Positions 23,380 to 34,629 of a stretch of DNA of 64,000 nucleotides are shown here, piece after piece. The notes beneath the pieces were generated by a model. It saw only the letters and a program-made list of their open reading frames with translations, did not search any database and was not told the origin of the DNA. Location: contig JBHGNT010000001.1 of assembly GCA_043228905.1 (NCBI GenBank), forward strand, positions 2,604,001 to 2,668,000, in the 5' to 3' direction. A program made the translations under genes and the position numbers. This stretch comes from Azolla caroliniana (Eukaryota; Polypodiophyta). The first letter of the stretch is position 1. Every line of letters begins with the position of its first letter.

Positions 23380-26300
23380 CTACAGTTTTCCATTAGTATA
23401 CATGTTACATCCACATAGACCATCTTGGAACCTGTGCACACACCGAGTATCAACAATGATAATCTCTCGTTTTTCAGCCTTGGAAATGAATTCAATATCA
23501 GAGTGACAAATTGGGCACATCCGCAGATGCTTTGAGATACGAATACTTGTGCCCTGAGGTGCATAAAGAAGCCCAAAAGCAAGAGCAAGCTTTTCACAAT
23601 GTCCACACAAGACATTTTCATCTCTCCCTCCTGACATGAGGTCTGTATATGATCTATGTCCTGCAATCTTCATTTTCATGTTTAATTCCTTAAGCTTAGC
23701 ATAAATATTTTCAGTTTTCCCATGCTGTTTCTCACCTACAATGAAGCTATGAACCACATCATCAACTTCAATATAAGCTTTACCAGGCTTCTTCCAGCCA
23801 TTTGAAACCAACCTCAGGTCATCTATCATTTTTGCATGTGACTTCATGCCAACCAAAGTATAAATGCTTGACATCAGTACGTAACATGCAACATTTTCCT
23901 TGTTGACAGTGACAATATAATCAAAACAGTTTCGTCCAATCTCTACATCAGCATGCATTCTACATGAACTGAGCAAAGATATCCACCCCACAATGTTAGA
24001 TCTGAATGGGATACTTTCGAGCAGATCAATTGCTTCATTTAAAAGTTTTGCATTGCCTAAAAGATCAACAATGCAATTCAAATGTTCAATTGCAGGGATG
24101 ATATTATGTATCTCTATCATTGACTTCAAGTGTGAACATCCTTCATGCACTAACAAAGCATTGCCACATGCTGAGAGGATATTGAGAAATGTCACAGCAT
24201 CTGGCTCTATGCCTGCTTGTTGCATAGCATCAAAATAGCATAGAGCTGATTCATAATCACTGTGCTGGGCATATCCGTTAATCATTGCACTCCAGACTAC
24301 TGTGTCTCGTTTAGGAAGCATGTGAAACACTATACATGCCTCTTCAAGACAGCCACATTTTGTATACATATCAATAAGTGCACTTCCAATGTAGACATCC
24401 AAATTAAATCCATTGTTAATTATATGCGAGTGACAAAGCCTCCCCTGACCTAATGCTGCTATGCTTGAACAAGCTTTCAGTAATGTAATGAATGTCACTA
24501 TATTTGGCTCTATGCCATCGCTTTGCATTGCTATATAATGCTGAATAGCTGCCTGACCTTCTTCATGTTGTGCACATCCAGCTATCAATGAGCTCCATGT
24601 AACAACATCTCTCTTAGCAAGCTGATTAAATATTCTGTATGCATTTTGGAGGCTTCCACATTTAGCATACATATCAATAAGAGCATTGCCTACATATGTA
24701 TCCAAATAAAATCCACATTCAATAAAACTCATGTGGACTTGTATGCCCTCTCCCATAGCTGATAAGCTTGAGCATGCTTTCAACATAGAAACAATTGTAT
24801 ATTCATTTGGCTTTATGCCCTCTTGCTTCATTTGTTTATAATACTGGAAAGCCTCTTTTCCTTGTCCACATTGACAAAATCCAGATATAATTGCACTCCA
24901 GGTCACAACATTTTGTTTTGGCAATGTACCAAAGGCTGCTTGAGCATCCTTTAGACACCCACATTTAGCATACATATTAATTAAGCTGCTGCCAGCATAG
25001 ACATCTGACTCAAGTCCAACTTCAATCATAGAAGAGTGAATATGCATGCCTTGTTCTAAATCTCCAAGTTTTATACATGCTTTCAAGGCATTGATGAAAG
25101 TAATTGTATTACGCTCAATGCCCCTCATTTTCATTTGTTGAAAGAGTTCGAGTGCATAATGTTCCTGCTCATGTTCAAGGTAGCTTGTAATCAAAGAATT
25201 CCATGTCACCACTTCTTTATTTTGCAATCTTTCAAACATTATACTCACATCTTTTATGCTTTTGCACTTGTCATACATATTAATAAGAGAACTTCCAACA
25301 ATTTTGTCTGACTCAAGTCCATGTCCTACAATATAGGCGTGAATTTTTCTCCCAATATCTAGATGTCCACAAGCTTTTAAAGCAGATGTGACAGTTACCA
25401 CATTTGGTTGGGTACCTTCCATTTGCATTCTCTCAAATAATGAAACGGCCTTCTCTTCATATCCATGTTGAACACATCCTGCAATTAAGGTGCTCCATGT
25501 CACCACATTTCGTTGCAGTGATTTGGCAAACACATGACAAGCTTTCTCAAGGTTTCCACATTGGGCATACATGTCAATTAGAGTGCTAGCTACATACACT
25601 TCGGATTCAAGCCCACTTTCAATGATGTTCAAATGTACACAATATCCTTGTCGAATGCTTCCAATACCACAACAAGCCTTGAGGACAGTGACAAATACAT
25701 GCCCATCAGACTCTACCCCTGATTCTCTCATACTATTATATAAATGTATAGCTTGGTGATAATAACCCAAGTTGGTATAAGCTGAAATGATGGCATTCCA
25801 CGAGAAAACATCAGGATTTAGGAGCTTTCTGAACACTTTACTAGCTTTTGATAAGCATCCGAAAGACGCATACATTCGGATTAGATGGCTACCCATAAAG
25901 GCATCTGAATCCAAGCCATATATTTGAATAATGTAATGCATATCATAGCCAGAAGTCAAGTCTTCCTCATCAATGCATTGTTGGATGAGGTGAAGGAGAG
26001 TATTCCGAGGAATATAAACTCCCTCACAAGCCATATGTATTGCCTCCTTCACTGAATCCTTAAGATGTTGTTTTTCAGATATCTCAGCCAATTCTTCAAA
26101 GAATGGTTCTTTCTTGACAAACGGCCCTTTCCTAAACAACATTGGATCTTTTCCGGACAATGTGCTTTTTCTTAATGATGAATCTTTTCCGAGCAACAGA
26201 GAAGTTTCCAATTTGGAAAAATCATAATCTGATTCTATTAAGAGTTTCCAATCTTTTTCAGGATTATTGCTACCATTTACGGGTAGGAATTTCGTTACAT

Positions 26301-26392
26301 CTAGACCTGTAATCCATTGACAAACTGAAATGAAATATCAGAGAAACGCATAGAAATATTTTGTTTCCACGAAAAAAGAAGATTCAAACACA

Positions 26393-26425
<33 letters not shown>

Positions 26426-26434
26426 TAGAGAGAG

Positions 26435-26503
<69 letters not shown>

Positions 26504-26562
26504 CCCTGTTTTAAACTTGATGGAGAAGAGAGCGATGAAGAGTATTGTAGTAGCTCTGCCAT
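23380..26562 (-). CDS. PLS-class PPR protein with E1-E2 and a divergent DYW domain (two exons)
   Basis: Predicted organellar RNA-editing factor. The open frame in exon 2 (26324-23380) lacks a convincing ATG at its 5' end. Splicing to exon 1 (26562-26505, starting MAELLQYSSSLSSPSS, donor GGTAAAT) through a 180-bp GT-AG intron joins G|TT and gives 1000 residues with a Ser-rich N-terminus suited to a transit peptide. Six PLS triplets and a final P2-L2-S2 lie at about 127-795, E1/E2 at 796-863, and the DYW-like domain at 864-1000. The deaminase signature is present: H928-C-E930, C956-x-x-C959-H960, H983, C990-x-C992. Departures from canonical DYW are KPGKA at 865-869 in place of the usual PG box, HCE in place of HSE, and a tail ending NMYTNGKL in place of DYW. 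The KP box, HCE and altered tail recall DYW:KP proteins, so the protein may edit U-to-C; this is inference. It is transcribed away from the 884-residue PPR gene. Confidence 0.9.
26394..26499 (-). repeat. (CT)n microsatellite filling the intron of the PPR-DYW gene
   Basis: About 106 bp of GA on the plus strand (CT in the sense of the gene), with GATA interruptions at about 26424-26451. It occupies most of the 180-bp intron 26325-26504, directly after the donor site. Confidence 0.95.
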
Positions 26563-26665
26563 AAGGTCTTATTAACATCGGAGAATGTTGTTTGAATGGG
26601 TAAGGCGCACGCTGTGGGCAGAATTACTCATTTTCATCATCCAACAGAGAGTTTCACGATGTATC

Positions 26666-26690
26666 AGAGAGAGAGAGAGAGAGAGAGAGG
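26666..26690. repeat. (GA)n microsatellite
   Basis: About 25 bp of GA dinucleotides read directly; about 100 bp upstream of the PPR-DYW start codon. Confidence 0.93.
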
Positions 26691-26772
26691 TGCTTAGCTA
26701 TCACTATATCTTGTGTTGTGGGTGCTACCTGATTCAAATAAATATTTCCAGAATCAGCCCTTCAGTTCTGGT

Positions 26773-26776
<4 letters not shown>

Positions 26777-26824
<48 letters not shown>
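26777..26824. repeat. (TG)24 microsatellite
   Basis: Uninterrupted TG dinucleotides, about 48 bp, in the intergenic region between divergent PPR genes. Confidence 0.95.
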
Positions 26825-26825
<1 letters not shown>

Positions 26826-27965
26826 ATTGATAGGTGTTTACGGGGTCAAGAGCCGTTTTTATAAGTGACCACTAATCTTGTGTATCATTCCTCCGTTAAG
26901 TCTCTTCGATGGCTATCATCTAAGGCTGAAGAAGAATGAAAAATACATATAACTCGCAGTTCTTAAAATGTACTTAGCGTTCTAAATTGCCACTTGTAAC
27001 AAAGGTCTTCATTTGGAGAGTTTTGATTGGGGGTTTGCTTTTGGGATAACTCTAAAGCGACATGGACTAGCAATGGACAATTGCTTCTTTTTGCATTGTT
27101 CAAATGGATATACAATAGTCATTGTTTCTTACAATGTCTGATTGCTTGTCAAATTTGGAGTTACATTTCTCAAATTTGGCAAGTTTTATTACGATGTTAT
27201 TTGACCCCATGACAATAGGTGTTTGCACAATTCACACAGGTTGAGCCAAAATCAAAGATGGAGATCTTTTTCCTATTTTTGAGGTATTGGGGACTGCCCC
27301 ATAATTGGGATATGCACAATGCTTTTGTATTTGATGCCCATTTGATGGTAGGCATGGTGGTGTCAACACATATATACAAAAGTTGAAGGGATTCCTAATG
27401 TGGCAATTTCTTTATCGGAACAAGTGGAAGTTCTTTCCATAGTGGAGTGTTCGTCTTGCCTATTGGGAATTCAACATGTTCCACTACCCATGTAGTTAGT
27501 GGGTGACCATATTCCATTGTAACCCCTTGCAAATGTCTTAGATGAGTCTGGGACAACTTGGTGCACACAGTTAAGGGAGAGTATGATAGTATTAAAGGAA
27601 CGCCGGAAAAGGTGCATAAGAAAAGGCGAAATTTTCATAAAATATGGTGGCCAATACCTCCCTGATTGGATGAGTCACATGAAGATCATTGGAATTATGC
27701 TCAACCACGTTGGCTATTCCCTCGTCTTAGTCCTTTCTTATTTCAAAGTTAATTGTGAGGTATATAGTGTCTTCTTCCCCATTTTAACTTACAGGTTGAC
27801 AGAAAGGACATAAAAGAGGCAGATGTGATAGGGGCGAGATGGTGGATGCAGAAAATGATGCATCTTTTGTATTTTGCATAATGATGAGATGATGGTGTTG
27901 AGGGTTGTAACATAATTTAATGAGGAGACAATGACAGTAGTGTCATTTTGTTTTTGTAGGTACAT

Positions 27966-28600
27966 GATTTTGGTGGTAAATCGGCAAGATGTGAACTTAA
28001 TGAAGCACAATTCATGTTTTTTATAAGGATGAGTGATGGTGGTGTGGGGGCTGAAGTATATTCTCTTGAGAAGTCTACATTCATTTAGTTGTTTGTATGT
28101 ACAGGATTTTGGCGGTAATCGGCAAGATGTTTGATGTGGACTTGATGAAGCAGAACTTATGTTTTTGGATAAGGATGGGTGATGAGGGTGTGGTTGATGG
28201 AGCATATTCTCATGAGGAGATGAGGAAACAAGACTCATTGTATTGTTATATGTGTAGGATTTTGGTGGTATTTGTCAAGATTGTTGATGTGGACTTAATG
28301 AAGTAGAATTTATGTTTTGGATAAGGATGAACGATGATGGTGTGGAGGACAAAGCATATTCTCATGAGGAGATGAGGAATTTAGACTCATTTTATTGTTA
28401 TATGTGCGGGAATTTGGTGGTAATCGGTGAGATGGTTGATGTGGACTTAACTAAGTAGTTTTTCTGTTTTTGATGAGGATGAGTGACGATGGTGTGGGGG
28501 CCGAAGCATAAGCTCATGAGGAGAGGAGGAAACTTGACTTACTTTGTTGTTGTATGTATAGGATTTGGTGGTAACCGGCGAGATGGTTGATGTGGAAAGA
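27966..28600 (+). repeat. 152-bp tandem array running into a PPR remnant
   Basis: The block GATTTTGGTGGTAATCGGCAAGATG recurs at 27966, 28105, 28258, 28410 and 28562 (spacings 139, 153, 152, 152). Each unit also holds a GTTGATGTGGACTTAATGAAG-like block, an ATAAGGATGAGTGATG block and CATATTCTCATGAGGAGATGAGG. A more diverged unit may precede it at about 27800. The last unit continues into the PPR fragment at 28600. Confidence 0.85.
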
Positions 28601-28870
28601 GGAAGCATACTTGTTGAGTTTACAATCACGAATGTGAAATGTGGTTCTCTTGAAAAAGCACATAACGTATTTGATCGCCTTCGAATCCGAGATGTACATG
28701 CATGGAATACACTGTTCTCTACCTTGAAAGCTTGTGGTAGCATTCAGACTTTTGGATAAAGATTATGTTGAACAGGAGCAAGTTGAAGAAGTATTGAAAT
28801 AGTTCATAACTATGAGCTGCAAGGGCTTGTTTCCGAATATAGCTACTTTTGTTGTGGCTATGGATACGGA
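28600..28870 (+). pseudogene. PPR gene remnant
   Basis: One frame reads an S-type PPR motif (VKCGSLEKAHNVFDRLRIRD), the start of a P motif (VHAWNTLFS), then jumps to an L motif (TLKACGSIQTF) before a stop. Most of the P motif is thus deleted. About 20 bases on, another stretch reads EEVLK-stop-FITMSCKGLFPNIATF, the end of a further P motif. Deletion plus stops leave a relic of the family represented by the intact genes on either side. Confidence 0.8.
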
Positions 28871-30842
28871 ATACCTTGGAATGTATCTATGGAATAGCTT
28901 GCAAATTAGTGGACAATTTTCTCTACTTTGGAGTACATAGACTTGTTTCCTTTGCCATTGTCTTACACACGACGGGCATGGGGAAAAAATACTTTGTATA
29001 TATGTTGTAGCCGTTATGACCTTTTTATACAACTAATGGAAGGATATTTTGTTTTGAAAAAATGGCTTAGATGAGACCCCATTTATGTAGTCCTTGATTG
29101 TTACATGATCATGGGCGATTAACGCCAATCATATTGTTGGTGCTTCTCCACTAGAATTGTAATTACTACCCTCTCTATCTATCAATCTTGCCCCTCGTGA
29201 ACAACACTTTTTTTTTAATCAAGATTGCAAAATACCAACCCAAATCCTCTTTAATGATAAAAGTGGTCGCATAACAATTCCTACTATTCCTCAAAACACC
29301 AACTATACAATTTACACAAAAGATGGATGTGTGGATGAAATAATCGAAATACATTATGTTTAATCGTTAGGGCCGTGTACCCAGTAGAATGATCAGTATC
29401 CAAAATGAGCAAAAAAGTAAGGATATCTAGAGGCTAGAGCTTGAACTGATGGCCCAAAGAATACTAACGTGACAAAATAACCAGAATACCAAATTCTGGA
29501 AACTCCAACCAACATATGCAAACACTATCATGAATATCGTCAGCAAATGTGATCAGATTACGACACGGCCATGTTAATGTCATGGCACATGGGTCCTTAA
29601 CGTCGGAGCATGTCTGCATTTATCATGTCCATGGGCCAATTAAGGACTTTTGTCTATGGAATCATTCCATACATACGCTTTAACCAAATCATTTGCACCT
29701 GCAATGGAGAAGGGGACCAGACACATTTTCAGCCATGGAAACCTGAGGTAAGTTTTTTTACCTTGAAAAACGTGAAGAAACTGGCTCCAAATAAACGGAT
29801 GCAAAGGAGATGTTTTGGGTAAAACACAAGTAACAGAATGAGGGCATTGATATGGCTCTATGTGGAGAGAAAAGAAAGACAAAAAGAGTTCTTATCTGGG
29901 CCATAATAAATGAAACCTTATATGCCTTTCAAACATAATGATATAGATTAGTTAGGTCATTGAAGAAACCTAGATAGAGGAAGAGCTTATATCCAATATC
30001 AGATCAAACAATGCTTTTCAAGCTGAAAAAGAGGAGAATATATCCAAACATCAAAATCTGGGTGCTGAACTCATTCAGAAAACAGAAGAAATTGGAAATC
30101 ATCACTTTATATAGATCATGAAAATCCTTACATTTTGTAGTTCTTGATTGATTGTGTAAGTTGTGCACATAATGTGGTTTCTTGTAAAAGAAACCTGGCG
30201 TTTATATGATTGCAATTATATTCATCTCTTTATCATTCTGCGAAAATTGATGACTGATGTTTGGGATAATTTGGAGAAGATGCGGGAACAAAAGATCAAA
30301 GAACTCCCAGAAGTGAATCTTCTGGGAACCTTTGGGAATGCCCCAAAGAACTCATGTAAATTATGGACCCGTATAAGAATTTTCTTTCATATGCTTCTCT
30401 TCTCCAGTGTCATATTGAAACATACTCAATACATTCAATGGTTCACATTTGGCGACGATGAAATGATCTTAATTCATGTATGGTGAAATGAAATGATCCT
30501 TCAAACACAAGGAGAAAGGATCAATGAGGGCGACTCCCTGTTGAGATGTAGTAAATGAGACAATTGTCAAGGGATATAACATATCCGGAAGAAGAAGAAG
30601 ATATGTAATAGAAGCTATTTTAAGACAGATGAAGTAGAAGTCTTGATTATGAGTCAAGGACAAATGCATAATAGTGACACAATTACAAGATTATTGACTT
30701 TCAATTACTTGTACACAACTATCGAGTAATAGAAGCTATCGAGAGATGCATGAAGACAAAGATTTGATTATGAGACAAGAATTGGGAATCACCTCAAGTG
30801 AGTCTAATAAGTGGCGTTGGTAAGACTGAGGGGGAGGAAAAT
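28871..30842. other. intergenic DNA upstream of the 884-residue PPR gene
   Basis: No gene recognised; the longest plus-strand open frame (30163-30486) shows no domain. An imperfect duplication with about 124-bp offset lies at about 30600-30790: TAATAGAAGCTAT ... TTGATTATGAG occurs twice. The second copy is immediately upstream of the PPR start codon. Confidence 0.5.
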
Positions 30843-33497
30843 ATGTCCGACAATTTGGATTCTGATCCTATCAAAGATAGTGCTGACAAGACAGAGATAT
30901 TTGTTTGCATGCTCAAGGCTTGTGCCAAAGAGAAAGATCTCCACAGGGGCAACAAAATACATTCAAATATTGTGCGAAGTGGGTTGCTAAAGAAAAACAC
31001 TTTTCTTGGCAACAGTTTGGTCAATATGTATGCAAAATGTGGTGCTTTAAGAAAAGCACAATTAGTGTTTGATGAGCTTCCTGTTCAGGATGTGGTCTCA
31101 TGGAATGTGCTTATAACAGGATATGCCCACCAGAGAAATAATGGTGCAATACCTGGACTGAAGTCTTTTCAGCAAATGCAACTTGAAGGTATATGTCCAA
31201 ATGCAATTACTTTTCTTGGTATGTTGAAAGCCTTCAGTGGTATGGGGGCCTTGTTAAAAGGACAGCAAATTCATGCTCAGATTCTTCCAAACCAATTGCA
31301 CGAGAAGGATGCAGTTATTGCTAATGCTTTAATAGATATGTATGCTAAATGTGGTAGACTCATGAAAGCACAAGAATTATTTGATGAGCTTCTAATTTTG
31401 GATTTGGTCTCATGGAATGTGTTAATCACTGGATATGCACAATATGATGCCGAGAAAGCTCTATCTTATTTCGAACGTATGCAAATGGGAAGTTTCTCTC
31501 CCGATGCGGTCACATTTACATGCATTTTGAAAGCCTGTGCCAGTATGGGAGCAAGAAAACTATTTAAAGGGAAAACAGTGCATTCACAGGTTGTGAGATA
31601 TGGATTATTAGAAAAAGATGTGGTGATTGGAAACTCTTTGATAGATATGTATGCAAAATGTGGGGAACTTCGTAGAGCACAAGAAGTGTTCGATAAGCTT
31701 CGAATCCGCAATGTAGTCTCATGGAATACTATGATTTCAGGGTACTGTCAACATGGCCAATATGAGAAAGCATTGGATTATTTTGAACATATGAAATGTG
31801 ATGACTTTTCTCCAAACGAAGTTACCTTCCTTTGTGCTTTAAAAGCTTGTGGTAGTGTAGGAGCAGCTCAGAAGGGTGAACAAATACATTCTACGATTGT
31901 AAGAGAGGGATTGTTAGAGACAAACAAAAATCTCAGTTCTGCATTGCTAAGTATGTATGCTAAATGTGGTTTGCTTGCAAAAGCACAAGAAGTCTTTGAA
32001 GAGCTTTCTGATTGGGATGTAGTATGTTGGAATACACTCATTGCAGGGTATGCTCAAAACGGACATTTTGATGAAGCACTGAACTACTTTGCACAAATGC
32101 AAGTCCAGGGAATCACTCTGGATGCGGTCACTTTTGTATGCGTTCTGAAAGCTTGTGGTGATAAAGGGGCAGACATCAATGGCAAAGAAATACATGCAGA
32201 CATTGTCAGACAGGGGTTGCTAGAAAAGAATAGCATCCTTGGAAATGCTTTGTTGGATATGTATGCCAAATGTGGCTTGTTTGAAGAAGCTGAAGAGATG
32301 TTTGCCAAGTTACCTCTTCGTGATGTAGTTACGTGTAATGTGCTGATCACTGGATATGTCCAGCATGGACATGGGGAAGATGCATTGAGATGCTTTCAAC
32401 TCATGCAAACTTATGGATTCTCTCCAGATGAAGTTACTTTTGTTTGCATTTTAAAAGCTTGTGGATTTCTTAGGCTTTTGAACAAAGGACAGGAAATACA
32501 TAATGAAATTTGTAGAAGGGGCTCATTTGGTGAAGATTTTGTGGTAGGTACGGCATTGGTGGATATGTATTCTAAGTGTGGTGAACTTATGAGAGCTCAT
32601 GAAGTATTTAATGAGCTTCCGAATCGAAATGTGGTCTCGTGGAGTGCCTTGATTGCTGGGTATGTACAACTAGGTAATGGTGAGGAAGCATTGCACTGTT
32701 TTGAGCAGATGCAAATGCAAGGTCTCACTCCAGATTCAGTTACTCTCATGTGCATGTTGAAAGCATGTAGTAGCATAGGAGCATCTGTCAAGGGCCAAGA
32801 GATACATATAGATATTATTAGAGAGGGGTTTCTTGAGGAAAACAATGCTATTGGCAATTCTTTGGTGGATATGTATGTGAAATGTGGGATGTTTGAAGAC
32901 GCACAAGATGTGTTTGAAGAGTTGCTAGTACAAGATGTTGTCTCCTGGAACGCATTGCTTTCTGGGTATGCACAACTTGGGAAGGATGAGATTGCATTTA
33001 GCTTGTTTGAGAAAATGATTGGAGATGCAAAATCACCAAACTTGGTGACATTCACTATACTTGTGAATGCATGTAGCCGCACAGGTCTACTAGAGATGGG
33101 GCAAGCCTACTTAGAAGTCATGATTTCCATATACAAAATCATCCCCGATCTTGACCACTATACTTGCATAATCGACCTCTTTGGTCGTGCGGGACATTTA
33201 GACAAGGCTATTGTCGTTATTGAAGAGATGCCATTTTCCCCAAGTATTACTGTATGGCATACAATGCTGGGTGCTTGTCACAAATGGGGAGATATGATGC
33301 TTGGAAGATTAGCCTTTGAACATGCAATTCACTTGGATGATAAAGATGCTGCACCATACATATGTATGATTAATATTTATCATGTGGCTGGGCGACTAGA
33401 AGATGCAGACAAGATTGAAGCAATGAGACTGGAAAAACAAGCATGGAATGTTGTAGGTGGAATAATGCAAGAGGGATTCTCCTTTCATTCTCTTTAG
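30843..33497 (+). CDS. PLS-class PPR protein, E-type without DYW (884 aa)
   Basis: Predicted sequence-specific RNA-binding protein of the organellar editing machinery. The frame opens after a stop at 30771-30773; the first ATG is 30843 (MSDNLDSDP), chosen over a GTG at 30798. Seven PLS triplets of about 101 residues are followed by a final P2-L2-S2. E1 starts near residue 802 and E2 spans about 837-866, then an unrelated-looking 18-residue tail and no DYW domain. A DYW-bearing partner would therefore be needed in trans for editing. The N-terminus is acidic (several Asp and Glu in the first 20 residues), unlike a normal plastid or mitochondrial transit peptide, so an upstream exon may be missing. 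Opening motifs (MLKACAKEKDLHRGNKIH) and the last triplet (YAQLGKDEIAF) are closely matched by the 1355- and 1561-residue neighbours, so these are local paralogues. Confidence 0.92.
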   Translation: MSDNLDSDPIKDSADKTEIFVCMLKACAKEKDLHRGNKIHSNIVRSGLLKKNTFLGNSLVNMYAKCGALRKAQLVFDELPVQDVVSWNVLITGYAHQRNNGAIPGLKSFQQMQLEGICPNAITFLGMLKAFSGMGALLKGQQIHAQILPNQLHEKDAVIANALIDMYAKCGRLMKAQELFDELLILDLVSWNVLITGYAQYDAEKALSYFERMQMGSFSPDAVTFTCILKACASMGARKLFKGKTVHSQVVRYGLLEKDVVIGNSLIDMYAKCGELRRAQEVFDKLRIRNVVSWNTMISGYCQHGQYEKALDYFEHMKCDDFSPNEVTFLCALKACGSVGAAQKGEQIHSTIVREGLLETNKNLSSALLSMYAKCGLLAKAQEVFEELSDWDVVCWNTLIAGYAQNGHFDEALNYFAQMQVQGITLDAVTFVCVLKACGDKGADINGKEIHADIVRQGLLEKNSILGNALLDMYAKCGLFEEAEEMFAKLPLRDVVTCNVLITGYVQHGHGEDALRCFQLMQTYGFSPDEVTFVCILKACGFLRLLNKGQEIHNEICRRGSFGEDFVVGTALVDMYSKCGELMRAHEVFNELPNRNVVSWSALIAGYVQLGNGEEALHCFEQMQMQGLTPDSVTLMCMLKACSSIGASVKGQEIHIDIIREGFLEENNAIGNSLVDMYVKCGMFEDAQDVFEELLVQDVVSWNALLSGYAQLGKDEIAFSLFEKMIGDAKSPNLVTFTILVNACSRTGLLEMGQAYLEVMISIYKIIPDLDHYTCIIDLFGRAGHLDKAIVVIEEMPFSPSITVWHTMLGACHKWGDMMLGRLAFEHAIHLDDKDAAPYICMINIYHVAGRLEDADKIEAMRLEKQAWNVVGGIMQEGFSFHSL

Positions 33498-33705
33498 GGG
33501 GATAAGAACACTCTACTCAAATGATATATATATATATATTATATGAAAAGCCCAAATTCATCAATGATCATAAAATTATCAAAGAATACTGTTACGAGCC
33601 TGTCATATAAGTGCTCAGGGGTACAAAAGGAACATGACAATAAACTCGAATTACGAGAATTGAAATATTGAATTGAAAGGATGGAAATTATAATGTTCCT
33701 CTTCT
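33498..33705. other. 3' flank of the 884-residue PPR gene
   Basis: Presumed 3' UTR and spacer, with a short AT-dinucleotide run at about 33522-33540. Nothing else recognised. Confidence 0.45.
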
Positions 33706-33713
33706 ATTTCACC

Positions 33714-34421
33714 CATAGATTGACATATTCGCATTCGTCGGGTTTCCCATTCGAATGCAAACGAATAAGAATACGAATGGGTGGTAAAGTATTCGTTTAA
33801 CTTAAAAAAAAAGAAAAAAAACTTTGTCTTTTTCAATTTCCTAGGATAAAAAAAAGGAACTTGATAATAAATAGGGATAATAAAAGAGGGACTTGGGGAT
33901 TTGACACTACTAAATTTTTATAATAAATGTATAACTTATAAGTTATAAGTATGTATTTCGTTTTATTTTTAATAAATAAATAAAATAAAATAAAGGCTCA
34001 TTAATTTCTCACTTTTTATTCCCTCAAAATTTATGGATATTTTGATTTTGACATTAAAAATAGTACTTCAAACTAAACATATCTTTAGAGTTCATACTAA
34101 TCATATTTGTAAGTATAACTAAATTTTTATAATAAATGTATAACTTATAAATTATAAGTATTCGTTTTTTTTTAATAAATAAATTAATTGATTAATTAAA
34201 ATAAGTTTCATAAACTCTCTTGACACTATAATCTATTAATGAATAATTGTTCTTTTTTTGGTGAAATAAATTTATTTAAATAAATAAATAAATATTATAT
34301 ATATATATATTTTTTCAAAACGAATGGGTTTTTAATATTCTTGGGGTCATTTCGTATTCTCGAATATTGAGAATATTGCGCATGGAGAATATCACGAATA
34401 TCACGCATGTGTCAATCTATG
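33714..34421. mobile_element. hAT-type non-autonomous element (708 bp) with 8-bp TSD
   Basis: The left end reads CATAGATTGACATATTCG and the right end is the inverse complement of CATAGATTGACACATGCG: 12 perfect bases, 16 of 18 overall. Both sides are flanked by the identical octamer ATTTCACC (33706-33713 and 34422-34429). The interior is very AT-rich, has no coding frame, and holds a direct repeat of about 70 bp (from 33909 and 34118, offset about 210). An 8-bp duplication and short TIRs beginning CA fit the hAT superfamily. The element lies between two convergent PPR genes, about 200 bp from each stop codon. Confidence 0.85.
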
Positions 34422-34629
34422 ATTTCACCCAATGTACATGTGGCATTACAAAATCAATCTCATGATGTGAACCTTTTTCTTTCATAGAAAATCAGTGGTC
34501 CTTTTTCATAGCACAGAAGGAGCCAGATTATGCCATAATCAATAAGGATGCTCAAAGCTTTCTATGCAAGAAAAGTTCTTCATCCTTGAGTTTGAATAAG
34601 TTGATATATACACACAATATGTTCAAGGT

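Larger units (their letters stand above)
26563..27960. other. intergenic DNA upstream of the PPR-DYW gene
   Basis: Presumed promoter of the minus-strand PPR-DYW gene, followed by unassigned DNA. It contains a GA microsatellite (26666-26690) and a TG microsatellite (26777-26824). Open frames of 60-75 codons at 27027-27813 show no domain. Confidence 0.5.

Noticed and set aside
27966-28600. Regularly spaced repeats considered as a CRISPR-like array
   Set aside because: Whole 152-bp units are repeated with no unique spacers, in a plant nuclear sequence. It is an ordinary tandem repeat.
30163-30486. 107-codon plus-strand open frame upstream of the 884-residue PPR gene
   Set aside because: No domain, and no splice donor I could join in phase to the PPR frame.
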